A program made the translations under genes and the position numbers. From assembly GCA_947175375.1 (NCBI GenBank), contig CAMWMT010000190.1, positions 1-5,898 on the forward strand: DNA of 5,898 bases, written 5' to 3'. Source of the DNA: an uncultured Clostridiaceae bacterium. GTDB taxonomy: Bacteria > Bacillota > Clostridia > Lachnospirales > Lachnospiraceae. This document shows, piece by piece, positions 1 through 5,660 of this stretch. Positions within the stretch are counted from its first letter, which is position 1. Every line of letters starts with the position of its first letter. Below the pieces are notes generated by a model. It was given only the letters and a program-made list of their open reading frames with translations. It was not told the origin of the DNA and searched no databases.

Positions 1-1
1 T

Positions 2-628
2 GAATTGGCAGGAACCTATGCACTTTTGGCCAGACGGGCCGGGGTGGAGATCCGTCTGAATACAGAAGTGACCAGAGAATATGCAGAGAAAGAAGCAGCG
101 GATGCACTTATTATTGCAGTTGGTTCTGAGCCACTGGTTCCGTCGATACCAGGACTGAAGGGTGATAATGTTGTGGTAGTAAATGATTATTATAAAGAAA
201 AAGAAAAGATTGGTGATGAAGTAGTCGTCTTCGGAGGTGGTCTTGCTGGATGTGAATGTGCAATTCATTTGGGGATGGAAGGGAAAAAAGTTCGCCTTAT
301 AGAAATGCGTGACACTTTAGCGCCAGATGCTAATGTTCGTCATCGCCCGTTACTGCTTCAGGAAATTGAAAAATATGTAATGGCTTATACGAATTACCGT
401 GGACTGGAAGTTACCTCTGATGGAGTGCGCTGCGTTGACAAAGATGGAAATGAAGTTTTGGTTAGAGGAAAAAGTGTGATTTGTGCACTGGGGCAGCGAT
501 CAAGAATTGATGTGGTCAACGAATTGCAGGATGCAGCGCCCTTTGTACGAGTCATAGGTGATGCAGCGAAAGTATCTACAATTACAAATGCCGTTTATTG
601 GGGATATCATGCTGCATTAGATCTGTAA
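2..628 (+). CDS. FAD/NAD(P)-dependent flavin oxidoreductase, C-terminal part (partial, 5' end missing)
   Basis: This is the C-terminal part of a flavoenzyme, probably of the Old Yellow Enzyme/2,4-dienoyl-CoA reductase group (BaiCD/BaiH-like NADH:flavin oxidoreductases). The frame is open to the left edge, so the TTG at position 5 is internal and the true start lies outside; family members usually have about 640-680 residues. Counting visible residues from that TTG, the dinucleotide-binding half shows an ADALIIAVGS strand-turn (about 33-41), a Rossmann fingerprint VVVFGGGLAGCECA (73-86) ending in an acidic residue (RLIE), a second turn ALGQRSR (161-167), and the FAD-contacting IGDA (184-187) before a helix rich in Ala and Tyr. 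The N-terminal TIM barrel and its Fe-S cysteines are not visible, so the substrate (enoate, bile-acid intermediate or other) cannot be named. The enzyme is expected to be cytosolic. The reading frame is intact to TAA and a terminator follows. It is probably host DNA flanking the element. Confidence 0.88.
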   Translation, partial: ELAGTYALLARRAGVEIRLNTEVTREYAEKEAADALIIAVGSEPLVPSIPGLKGDNVVVVNDYYKEKEKIGDEVVVFGGGLAGCECAIHLGMEGKKVRLIEMRDTLAPDANVRHRPLLLQEIEKYVMAYTNYRGLEVTSDGVRCVDKDGNEVLVRGKSVICALGQRSRIDVVNELQDAAPFVRVIGDAAKVSTITNAVYWGYHAALDL

Positions 629-629
629 C

Positions 630-668
630 AGATAGCTTCAGAACATAAATTGACTGCTATCTTTATTT
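630..668 (+). terminator. Probable rho-independent terminator of the flavin oxidoreductase gene
   Basis: The hairpin starts one base after the TAA. AGATAGC (630-636) pairs with GCTATCT (656-662), and TCA/TGA (638-640 with 651-653) can extend the stem across a small internal loop, leaving a 10-nt apical loop. A T-rich tail, TTTATTT (662-668), follows at once. The stem is short and AT-leaning, so strength is uncertain, but its position just after the stop codon supports the call. Confidence 0.6.
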
Positions 669-702
669 CAGAAGGAGTTGTCAAGAAATAGAGGTTTTAA
701 AT

Positions 703-740
703 AGGGGAGGCAGTGACTCACATGAGTCACTGCCTCCCCT
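703..740. repeat. Perfect 18-bp palindrome (2-nt centre)
   Basis: AGGGGAGGCAGTGACTCA (703-720) is followed by CA (721-722) and then its exact reverse complement (723-740). As RNA this would be a 17-bp GC-rich stem with an ACAU loop. The + strand continues GAACTTTTGA, so a T-tract is present but displaced by four bases; on the - strand the tail is ATTTAAAA. It could be a bidirectional or second-line terminator, a dispersed palindromic element of the REP/MITE kind, or a protein-binding site. Sequence alone does not decide among these. Confidence 0.8.
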
Positions 741-779
741 GAACTTTTGATGAATTAGAGTTATGAAGCGGTGAGAATA

Positions 780-956
780 CTTTTTCGAAAGAATAATAAT
801 AGTTAGCTGAACTGCCTTTAGGTGGAATTACAACGAGGTCTTTGAAGGACTAACTCAAGCTGTCAGTTAAACCGATGGTACTGACCAGGGAATAAATTTA
901 AGTGTATAAGCCAGGATGGTATTTGGGTTGTGGTTTGACTAGTAAAATAAATATTC
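780..956 (+). ncRNA. Candidate structured non-coding RNA, multibranched (strand inferred)
   Basis: The region has no supported ORF but folds by hand into a nested structure. UAGUUAG (800-806) closes on UUGACUA (935-941) with two G-U pairs. A hairpin 812-816/821-825 has a UUUA loop. ACAAC (830-834) pairs with GUUGU (927-931) and encloses three more hairpins. The first is GAG-GUCUU/AGGAC-CUC (835-856) with a UAA bulge. The second is GUCAGU/ACUGAC (862-867/880-885), capped by ACC-GAU-GGU with another UAA bulge. The third is AUA-CCA/UGG-UAU (906-922). GAAUA/UAUUC (791-795/952-956) and a UUCG-capped hairpin (780-791) may extend the core. The size and multi-helix shape recall large Firmicute RNAs such as the raiA motif, but that family assignment is a guess from memory of their style. 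G-U pairs favour the + strand. Individual helices are short and no energy calculation was made. Confidence 0.45.
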
Positions 957-1140
957 AATATAGGGGTGTTGCTCTATGTAACCATTGTCTCATGAAATAG
1001 AGATTCTTATTACATGATTATATTGTGTGGTAAATAGTCGAATAATGTGTGCAAATAATAAGAGAAAAGATAAGAAAGCCTGAATTGGCAATTATTCAAA
1101 AAATACGTACTGGCAGTCAGCTCCCATACAAAGTTTATCA
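957..1140. other. AT-rich intergenic stretch, no gene recognised
   Basis: I see no ORF with a ribosome site here. Only weak imperfect dyads are present: CTCTAT/ATAGAG at 972-977 and 997-1002, and TCATG/CATGA at 990-994 and 1013-1017. An attachment site or operator for the downstream recombinase module could lie here, but nothing in the sequence identifies one. Confidence 0.5.
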
Positions 1141-1143
1141 TTC

Positions 1144-1149
1144 TATAAT
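1144..1149 (+). promoter_or_regulatory. Probable -10 box of the XRE regulator promoter
   Basis: A consensus TATAAT sits 28 bases before the ATG at 1178, leaving room for a short leader with GGAGG. At 17-bp spacing the expected -35 position (1121-1126) reads CTCCCA, which does not resemble TTGACA, and there is no TGn extension. If real, the promoter may depend on an activator or be weak. Confidence 0.4.
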
Positions 1150-1177
1150 TTACATACAGGTGTGGAGGTAGAGGGAA

Positions 1178-1510
1178 ATGCGTACAGATAGTACGAACAT
1201 TGGAGAGACAATCCGATTATTGAGGAATGCACGGGAGATATCAAAATCAGAAATGGCAGAAATGATAGGAATCAGTATTTCCCATCTCGAAAAGATTGAG
1301 GCAGGAACCAGAAGACCAGGAATTGATACCTATCAGAAAATCCTGAAAGTAATAGGAGCAGATACAGTTATCCGAAATAAGATAGAGACCGTACAGGAAC
1401 AGTGTGTGGAAAAGGTACAGGGAATCTTGATGAGCAGCACAGAATCACAGGCATTGTTTATGACAAAAGTTCTGGAGAGCATGGCGCAGAATATGGAACT
1501 GGTGGGTTAG
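1178..1510 (+). CDS. XRE-family helix-turn-helix transcriptional regulator
   Basis: This small DNA-binding protein of 110 residues has an N-terminal Cro/C1-type domain at about residues 8-60. The opening helix is IGETIRLLRNAREIS. Helix 2 with the turn is KSEMAEMIGIS (23-33). The recognition helix region ISHLEKIEAGTRRPG (34-48) carries the family's typical S-x-L-x-x-I-E-x-G-x-R-x-P pattern. Residues 61-110 form a hydrophilic, probably helical tail, which in such proteins often serves dimerisation. The ATG is chosen because GGAGG (1164-1168) lies nine bases upstream and TATAAT lies before that. It is the first gene of the small-gene run leading to the recombinases, so a role in repressing or timing excision is a reasonable inference; no operator was identified. 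No membrane segment or catalytic domain is visible. The family call is secure, the target is unknown. Confidence 0.88.
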   Translation: MRTDSTNIGETIRLLRNAREISKSEMAEMIGISISHLEKIEAGTRRPGIDTYQKILKVIGADTVIRNKIETVQEQCVEKVQGILMSSTESQALFMTKVLESMAQNMELVG

Positions 1511-1572
1511 AAGGACAGGTTTCTACTTACTGGATTCATTGTACCTTGATAACCGAATACCGTTGATTCTGC

Positions 1573-1842
1573 ATGACGTATGAAACAGTGGAGCTGTGTA
1601 ACAGACCCGCCATGACTGCCTATATCTGTGACTTTGCGACATCGTGTCGCAAAGCAGCAAGTATAAAACACGAAGAAATATTGTTTCGGATATTGAAGGA
1701 AAGGCACGAGCGAGAAAGATTTGATTACAGACAGAGAGACGGGGACTCTGTAGCCATGATACTGTTTCTGATAATGATACTTCCGGATATGAGCTGGTTC
1801 GGTCTGAAAAGATGGTGGGATTCCAATGGAGCCGTTTCCTAA
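1573..1842 (+). CDS. Hypothetical small protein (89 aa) with a C-terminal hydrophobic stretch
   Basis: I do not recognise this protein. The ORF has a Cys-containing N-terminal part (TAYICDFATSCRKAAS, about residues 15-30), a charged Arg/Glu-rich helix-like segment (ILKERHERERFDYRQRDGD, about 40-58), then a hydrophobic run VAMILFLIMILPDMSWFGL (about 60-78) that could be one membrane segment or a buried helix. The ATG at 1573 is the only in-frame ATG after the TGA at 1564-1566 other than M14 (1612), and neither has a convincing ribosome site. The true N-terminus may be degraded or the frame may be non-coding. It contains the perfect inverted repeat 1632-1654, so part of its apparent coding pattern could come from a conserved DNA element. 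It lies 62 bases after the regulator in the same direction, which is why it is kept. Confidence 0.4.
   Translation: MTYETVELCNRPAMTAYICDFATSCRKAASIKHEEILFRILKERHERERFDYRQRDGDSVAMILFLIMILPDMSWFGLKRWWDSNGAVS
1632..1654. repeat. Perfect 10-bp inverted repeat with 3-nt centre
   Basis: CTTTGCGACA (1632-1641) is followed by TCG and its exact reverse complement TGTCGCAAAG (1645-1654). No T-tract follows on either strand, so it is not a standard terminator. Its symmetry fits a binding site for a dimeric protein, such as the XRE regulator encoded just upstream or a recombinase. It lies inside the doubtful 89-aa ORF. Confidence 0.7.
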
Positions 1843-1927
1843 CGGCCGCCTGCAGGATTATTATGATTTATGGATTTGGATTGATGGAAGAAAGGGGATT
1901 AAAATTACCGGAATAGGACAAATCTGA
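1826..1927 (+). CDS. Possible 33-aa mini-ORF overlapping the 89-aa ORF
   Basis: An ATG at 1826, seven bases after the purine-rich GGTGGGA (1813-1819 region), opens a 33-codon frame ending at TGA 1925-1927. It overlaps the end of the preceding ORF by 17 bases. The peptide contains NGRLQDYYDLWIWIDGRKG and has no recognisable domain. A competing frame starts at ATG 1812 and runs 34 codons to TAG 1914-1916, so at most one is likely real. It could be a true small gene, the remains of a frameshifted C-terminus of the upstream ORF, or chance. Confidence 0.22.
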   Translation: MEPFPNGRLQDYYDLWIWIDGRKGIKITGIGQI

Positions 1928-1960
1928 CAGAAAATATATTGTAGTACCAGGGGGATGGAT

Positions 1961-2230
1961 ATGTATATATCAGAGGGAAGACTACAGGAGATGAAGCAAG
2001 TGGATATCCATGATGTTTCGCCAGATACACTGGTGGATATCACAGAAATTGAGATTGATACGAAAAAGCCGGTTTCGGCAAGGATAGAAGATTATGTACA
2101 GAAAGTTGGAAATCCGTTTCTCGTAAGAGTTGGAGAGTATGCAGTAAAGATTGGTTATACAGATTGTGAGGAAACACTCAACGACAGGATGAAGCAGTAT
2201 ATTGAAAAGATGGCTGAGATAAAGTATTAG
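1961..2230 (+). CDS. DUF6870-like small protein
   Basis: This acidic, soluble protein of 89 residues (91 from the upstream ATG at 1955) resembles from memory the DUF6870 family, small proteins of unknown function found in Firmicute mobile elements. The family-like pattern runs throughout: M(K)xVDIxxVxxxxLVDIxxxxI (MKQVDIHDVSPDTLVDITE), an RIEDYVQKVGNPFLVRVGEYAVKI block, and a C-terminal TLNDRMKQYIEKM helix. There is no Zn motif, signal peptide or membrane segment. ATG 1961 is preferred because the GGGGG at 1950-1954 lies six bases before it, whereas it abuts the ATG at 1955. The gene sits 164 bases before the first recombinase, in the same direction. That context suggests an accessory or regulatory role in the recombination module, but no biochemical function is known to me. 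The domain assignment should be confirmed by profile search. Confidence 0.72.
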   Translation: MYISEGRLQEMKQVDIHDVSPDTLVDITEIEIDTKKPVSARIEDYVQKVGNPFLVRVGEYAVKIGYTDCEETLNDRMKQYIEKMAEIKY

Positions 2231-2238
2231 CAAAGACC

Positions 2239-2267
2239 TTTACAGAAAATGATAATTATGCTAATCT
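2239..2267 (+). promoter_or_regulatory. Candidate promoter before the recombinase operon
   Basis: TTTACA (2239-2244, five of six matches to the -35 consensus) is separated by 17 bases from TAATCT (2262-2267). A TGC immediately precedes the latter, giving an extended -10 form (TGn). The -10 hexamer itself is poor, three of six. It would allow the recombinases to be transcribed separately from the small genes upstream. Confidence 0.33.
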
Positions 2268-2272
2268 ATAGA

Positions 2273-2299
2273 CAGGACTAAATAGCGTGATCCTGATTT
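2273..2299 (+). terminator. Weak attenuator-like hairpin in the recombinase leader
   Basis: CAGGA (2273-2277) pairs with TCCTG (2291-2295) around a 13-nt loop, followed by ATTTTA. Five base pairs and four Ts make a weak terminator at best. It lies after the DUF6870-like gene and about 100 bases before the recombinase start, where it could damp read-through into the recombinases. Confidence 0.3.
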
Positions 2300-2394
2300 T
2301 ATGGAGCAGGTATAGACCTCGTAGGACGGGTTTTGCTGACGAAAAGCACAGAAGAACAGTGCAGATACAATCATAAAGTCAGGAGTTACATGGA

Positions 2395-4038
2395 ATGGAA
2401 GAAGAAAAGTATTTTGTCGCTGCTTACCTTCGCCTGTCAAAGGATGATGAAGATATGGATGGCAGCATAAAATCAGAGAGTAACAGCATCAGTTCACAAA
2501 GGGAAATTGTCCGCTCATTTATAAGAGAGCGGGATGATATGGAATTGTTCGATATCTATGTGGATGACGGATATTCCGGAGCTAATTTTGACCGGCCAGA
2601 GTTCAGACGGATGATGGCGGACATTGAAGCGGGAGATGTGAATTGTGTCATAGTGAAGGATTTGTCCAGATTTGGACGAGATTATATTGAAGCCGGGCGG
2701 TTGATTCAAAAGACCTTCCCGGCTTTTCATGTGCGTTTTATTGCAGTGACGGACAATTTTGACAGCCAGACAGCAGATTATCATACCAGATCCCTTGTTC
2801 TGCCGGTAAAAAATTTCATTAACGATTCCTATTGCAGGGATATTTCACAAAAAGTAAAAAGCAGCCAGAAAATAAAGTGGGAACAGGGAAAGTATATCGG
2901 ATCTTTTACAGTCTATGGATACCGAAAATCAGAGAAAGATAAGAACAAGCTGTGTCAGGATGCTTATGCGGCTGATATTGTCAGGAAAATATTCGCATGG
3001 AAGATGGAGGGTATGAGCGCTTCTGCGATTTCGCAGAGATTGAATGACCTGGGTGTGCTTTCTCCTTTGGAGTATAAGAGATCTCATGGTGAGAAGATTT
3101 CTGCTCATTTTCGGACCAGTGTAGCTGCAAAATGGTCACCGGTGGCAGTAAAAAGAATACTGACGAATGAAATATATACCGGGGTCATGGTGCAGGGGAG
3201 ATACGAAAAGATCAATTACAAAGTAAAAAAGTTTAGAGAAAAACCAAAAGAAGACTGGGTTCGGGTGGAAGGAACTCACGAAGCGATTGTTTCTCGTGAA
3301 GATTTTGATATTGTCCAGGAGCTTTTGAAGGTTGGCACCAGAGCGAAGGCGGGTACAGAACATGCCCATCTTTTTGCGGGGCTTTTGTTCTGTGCGGATT
3401 GTAAGGCAAAAATGTTCCGGAGAGTGAATCGTTATAAAGATACCACAAACGTATATTTTGTCTGCTCTACCAGAAGCAAAAGCGAGGGGTGCAGCAGACA
3501 CAGTATTCCGGAAGATGAATTGAAACAGGTGGTATTTCAAACATTGCAGACCTATGTATCTCTGTTTCTGGATGTATGCAGTCAGCTGGAACATGTTCAG
3601 ATGACGGAAGTGAATTTTGAAGAGGTTATGAGATTCGATAAAGAATTGGAGAGGCTTCGCAGGGAGCAGGATAAGTATCTGGACCTTCGGGCAGGATTGT
3701 ATGAAGATATGAAGACAGGGTTGATTTCAAAAGCTGATTTTACGAATTTCCGTGCGATTTATGAGAAGCAGTATGAGGAAGTTCAAAAATCTCTGGAAAA
3801 TCAACAAAAGATGATGAGACAGTTATTTCGTAATGGAATTGCATCCGGGATGAGGCTGGAAAGATTCAAGGAAGTCATGAAGTTGACAGAGCTGGACAGG
3901 GATACGCTGCTTTGCTTTATAAGCCGGATCGAAGTGTATGAGGATAAAAAAGTGTATGTGGAATTCCGTGGGAAAGAGGAGTTTGGCAAGATGCTGGTGC
4001 TGCAGGAGTATTTGAAGGAGAAAGGTGGAGAAGCATGA
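2395..4038 (+). CDS. Large serine recombinase 1 (site-specific integrase)
   Basis: This 547-residue protein belongs to the large serine recombinase family, which cuts and rejoins DNA at att sites through a serine-linked intermediate. The N-terminal resolvase domain (about 6-155) begins AAYLRLSKDD, with Arg13 and the probable nucleophile Ser15. It continues with DDGYSGANFDRPEF (57-70) and VKDLSRFGRDYIE (87-99), carrying the conserved Ser91, Arg92 and Arg95. The recombinase domain (about 165-310) includes YGYRKS, ILTNEIYTGVMVQG and the THEAIVSREDF stretch. A zinc ribbon follows with Cys333, Cys336, Cys357 and Cys366. A charged coiled-coil-like segment lies around 410-475, and a C-terminal RIEVYEDKKVYVEF motif ends the protein. 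The ATG at 2395 has AGGAG (2381-2385) nine bases before it; the ATG at 2390 is out of frame. It is intact and overlaps the next recombinase by four bases. Integrase or excision partner roles cannot be separated by sequence. Confidence 0.95.
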   Translation: MEEEKYFVAAYLRLSKDDEDMDGSIKSESNSISSQREIVRSFIRERDDMELFDIYVDDGYSGANFDRPEFRRMMADIEAGDVNCVIVKDLSRFGRDYIEAGRLIQKTFPAFHVRFIAVTDNFDSQTADYHTRSLVLPVKNFINDSYCRDISQKVKSSQKIKWEQGKYIGSFTVYGYRKSEKDKNKLCQDAYAADIVRKIFAWKMEGMSASAISQRLNDLGVLSPLEYKRSHGEKISAHFRTSVAAKWSPVAVKRILTNEIYTGVMVQGRYEKINYKVKKFREKPKEDWVRVEGTHEAIVSREDFDIVQELLKVGTRAKAGTEHAHLFAGLLFCADCKAKMFRRVNRYKDTTNVYFVCSTRSKSEGCSRHSIPEDELKQVVFQTLQTYVSLFLDVCSQLEHVQMTEVNFEEVMRFDKELERLRREQDKYLDLRAGLYEDMKTGLISKADFTNFRAIYEKQYEEVQKSLENQQKMMRQLFRNGIASGMRLERFKEVMKLTELDRDTLLCFISRIEVYEDKKVYVEFRGKEEFGKMLVLQEYLKEKGGEA

Positions 4039-5660
4039 CTTGGAAAGCAGGTATCTATGCAAGATTGTCGGTTGATCACCATAACCAGAAAAATGACTCC
4101 ATCGATACACAAATTCAGATTGCAAAAGAGTATATTAGCCGATCCGACCAGATAGAGCTGGTTGAATGTTATACAGACCTTGGGAAAAGCGGAACCAACT
4201 TCCAGCGGGAAGGATTTGAACGGATGATGGCAGATGTGCGCAGCGACAAGATCAACTGCATCATAGTAAAGGATTTTTCGAGATTTGGACGTAACTACAT
4301 AGAGACAGGAAATTATATAGAGAAAATCTTTCCTTTTTTTCATGTGAGATTTATCTCTGTTACAGATGGATATGACAGTCACAGGACTGAGGGATCCAAT
4401 GACTTTTTTTCCGTTAATCTGAAGAATATCGTGAATGAGTTATATGCGAGAGACTGTGCCGAAAAAGTGAAAGCAATCAAAAAAGCGAAACTGGAGCAGG
4501 GCAGCTATGTGGGTGGAATTCCGTCATACGGTTATCAGGCACAGTGGATAGGCGGGAGAAAGATTCTTTTCCCGGAAAAAGATACTGGTGATGTGGTACG
4601 AAAGATATATAATCTGTTCGATCAGGGGTATACCTGTCGTGAAATCATTTCATACTTGTATGACCATCGGATTCACAGGCCAAAGGAGTATCGCAGTACC
4701 GGTCACGTGTATTGTGAGGAGGGTGAGATGCTGAGACAATGGTCTGATATCACGATAGAAACAATTCTTACGAATCATGTATATATAGGGGCACTGGTGC
4801 AGATCAGGATTGGCGAAAAAGTATATCGGAGCCGGGGCAGACAGGACATCGAACCAAATGAAGTGATCATGATGGAGCATACACATGAAGCATTGATCGA
4901 TGAAGATCTATTTTATCGTGTTTCTTCAAAAATGGGAGAAAAAAAGGAACAGGCATATCAGAAAAGAAAGCAGTTTCAAGAGCATGGAGAAGACAGATAT
5001 AAGGATCTGCTTTTTTGTGGAGAGTGCGGACATAAGCTGAAAAGAGTCTGCACATCGAATCCGAAGACGTATCGTGTGTCTGTCAGGACATATTCATATG
5101 GATGTCCATATGCCAGAAGAATTGACGGTCTAAAATGTGATAATCATTTTCTGGCACAGAATGCTCTGAATATGATCGTACGGGAGACACTGCAGAAAGA
5201 ATTTGATCTCTCCGGAATCCGCGTGAAGACATTTGTGGAGTTTAACCGAAAGCAGGCAGAACAGAAAAAGAAAAGTTCCAGGAAACGGGAGAAGGAGATT
5301 CAATTACGGATACAGGAACTGGATATGGATATGAGTTCACAATACATACAGTACAGAACCGGCAGGATTGACAAGGAGATGTTTCTTGACCGGAAATCAG
5401 AGAAAGAGGTAATAAAAGGTAATCTGGCAGAAGAATTGTCCAGACAGCAGGCAGAAGAGAAACGTATTGATAGAGAAGCGGAAGATGTGAACCGCTGGAT
5501 TCGTCTTATATGGAGAGGAAGAAAGGAGGCGGAGCTGGATAGCGAGATAATGCACAGTCTGGTTCATAAGATTGTTATTTTTAAAGACCGGCATGTGGAG
5601 ATTACATTCAATTTCAGCAGAGAAACATTTGAAAAATATAAGGAGGCTTACCGCAGATGA
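4035..5660 (+). CDS. Large serine recombinase 2 (site-specific integrase)
   Basis: The second intact recombinase has 541 residues. Its resolvase domain (about 4-145) begins AGIYARLSVD with Arg10 and the probable nucleophile Ser12, then TDLGKSGTNFQREGFERMM (47-65) and VKDFSRFGRNYIE (78-90) with Ser82, Arg83 and Arg86. The recombinase domain covers roughly 155-300 (YGYQAQ, ILTNHVYIGALVQ, HTHEALIDEDLF). The zinc ribbon uses Cys328, Cys331, Cys357 and Cys368, and a long Lys/Glu/Gln-rich coiled-coil-like segment spans about 402-480. A terminal HKIVIFKDRHVEITF block matches in kind the end of recombinase 1. The ATG overlaps the TGA of recombinase 1 (ATGA at 4035-4038), with GGTGGAG just upstream, so translation is probably coupled. 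It differs from recombinases 1 and 3 by GKSGTNF in place of GYSGANF. Full length and intact motifs argue that it is functional. Confidence 0.95.
   Translation: MTWKAGIYARLSVDHHNQKNDSIDTQIQIAKEYISRSDQIELVECYTDLGKSGTNFQREGFERMMADVRSDKINCIIVKDFSRFGRNYIETGNYIEKIFPFFHVRFISVTDGYDSHRTEGSNDFFSVNLKNIVNELYARDCAEKVKAIKKAKLEQGSYVGGIPSYGYQAQWIGGRKILFPEKDTGDVVRKIYNLFDQGYTCREIISYLYDHRIHRPKEYRSTGHVYCEEGEMLRQWSDITIETILTNHVYIGALVQIRIGEKVYRSRGRQDIEPNEVIMMEHTHEALIDEDLFYRVSSKMGEKKEQAYQKRKQFQEHGEDRYKDLLFCGECGHKLKRVCTSNPKTYRVSVRTYSYGCPYARRIDGLKCDNHFLAQNALNMIVRETLQKEFDLSGIRVKTFVEFNRKQAEQKKKSSRKREKEIQLRIQELDMDMSSQYIQYRTGRIDKEMFLDRKSEKEVIKGNLAEELSRQQAEEKRIDREAEDVNRWIRLIWRGRKEAELDSEIMHSLVHKIVIFKDRHVEITFNFSRETFEKYKEAYRR

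Noticed and set aside
864..890. 5S rRNA-like run CCGATGGTACTG
   Set aside because: The similarity covers only about a dozen bases. The closing helix and the rest of a 5S molecule are absent, and the bases fit better in a local hairpin of the larger fold.
780..960. Group II intron fragment
   Set aside because: No domain V hairpin, no intron-type 5' boundary and no reverse transcriptase gene are visible.
935..964. Promoter TTGACT-18-TATAGG
   Set aside because: The -10 is poor, no gene starts nearby, and the TTGACT takes part in the outer helix of the RNA candidate.
1..1090. Ten-base direct repeat TGAATTGGCA at 1-10 and 1081-1090, considered as an att or target-site duplication
   Set aside because: Several exact 10-base repeats are expected by chance in a window of this size, and the first copy lies inside the flavoenzyme coding sequence.
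1507..1707. Minus-strand 66-aa ORF at 1507-1707
   Set aside because: Its apparent Cys-Arg motif mirrors the inverted repeat at 1632-1654; there is no ribosome site and no family resemblance.
2390..2397. ATG at 2390 as the start of recombinase 1
   Set aside because: It is out of frame with the recombinase reading frame; the ATG at 2395 is in frame with a suitable AGGAG spacing.
3136..4382. Long open frames on the - strand opposite the recombinase genes (e.g. 3136-3594 and 3801-4382)
   Set aside because: They are antisense shadows of the two recombinases, rich in Cys, His, Phe and Ser, with no domain or context support.
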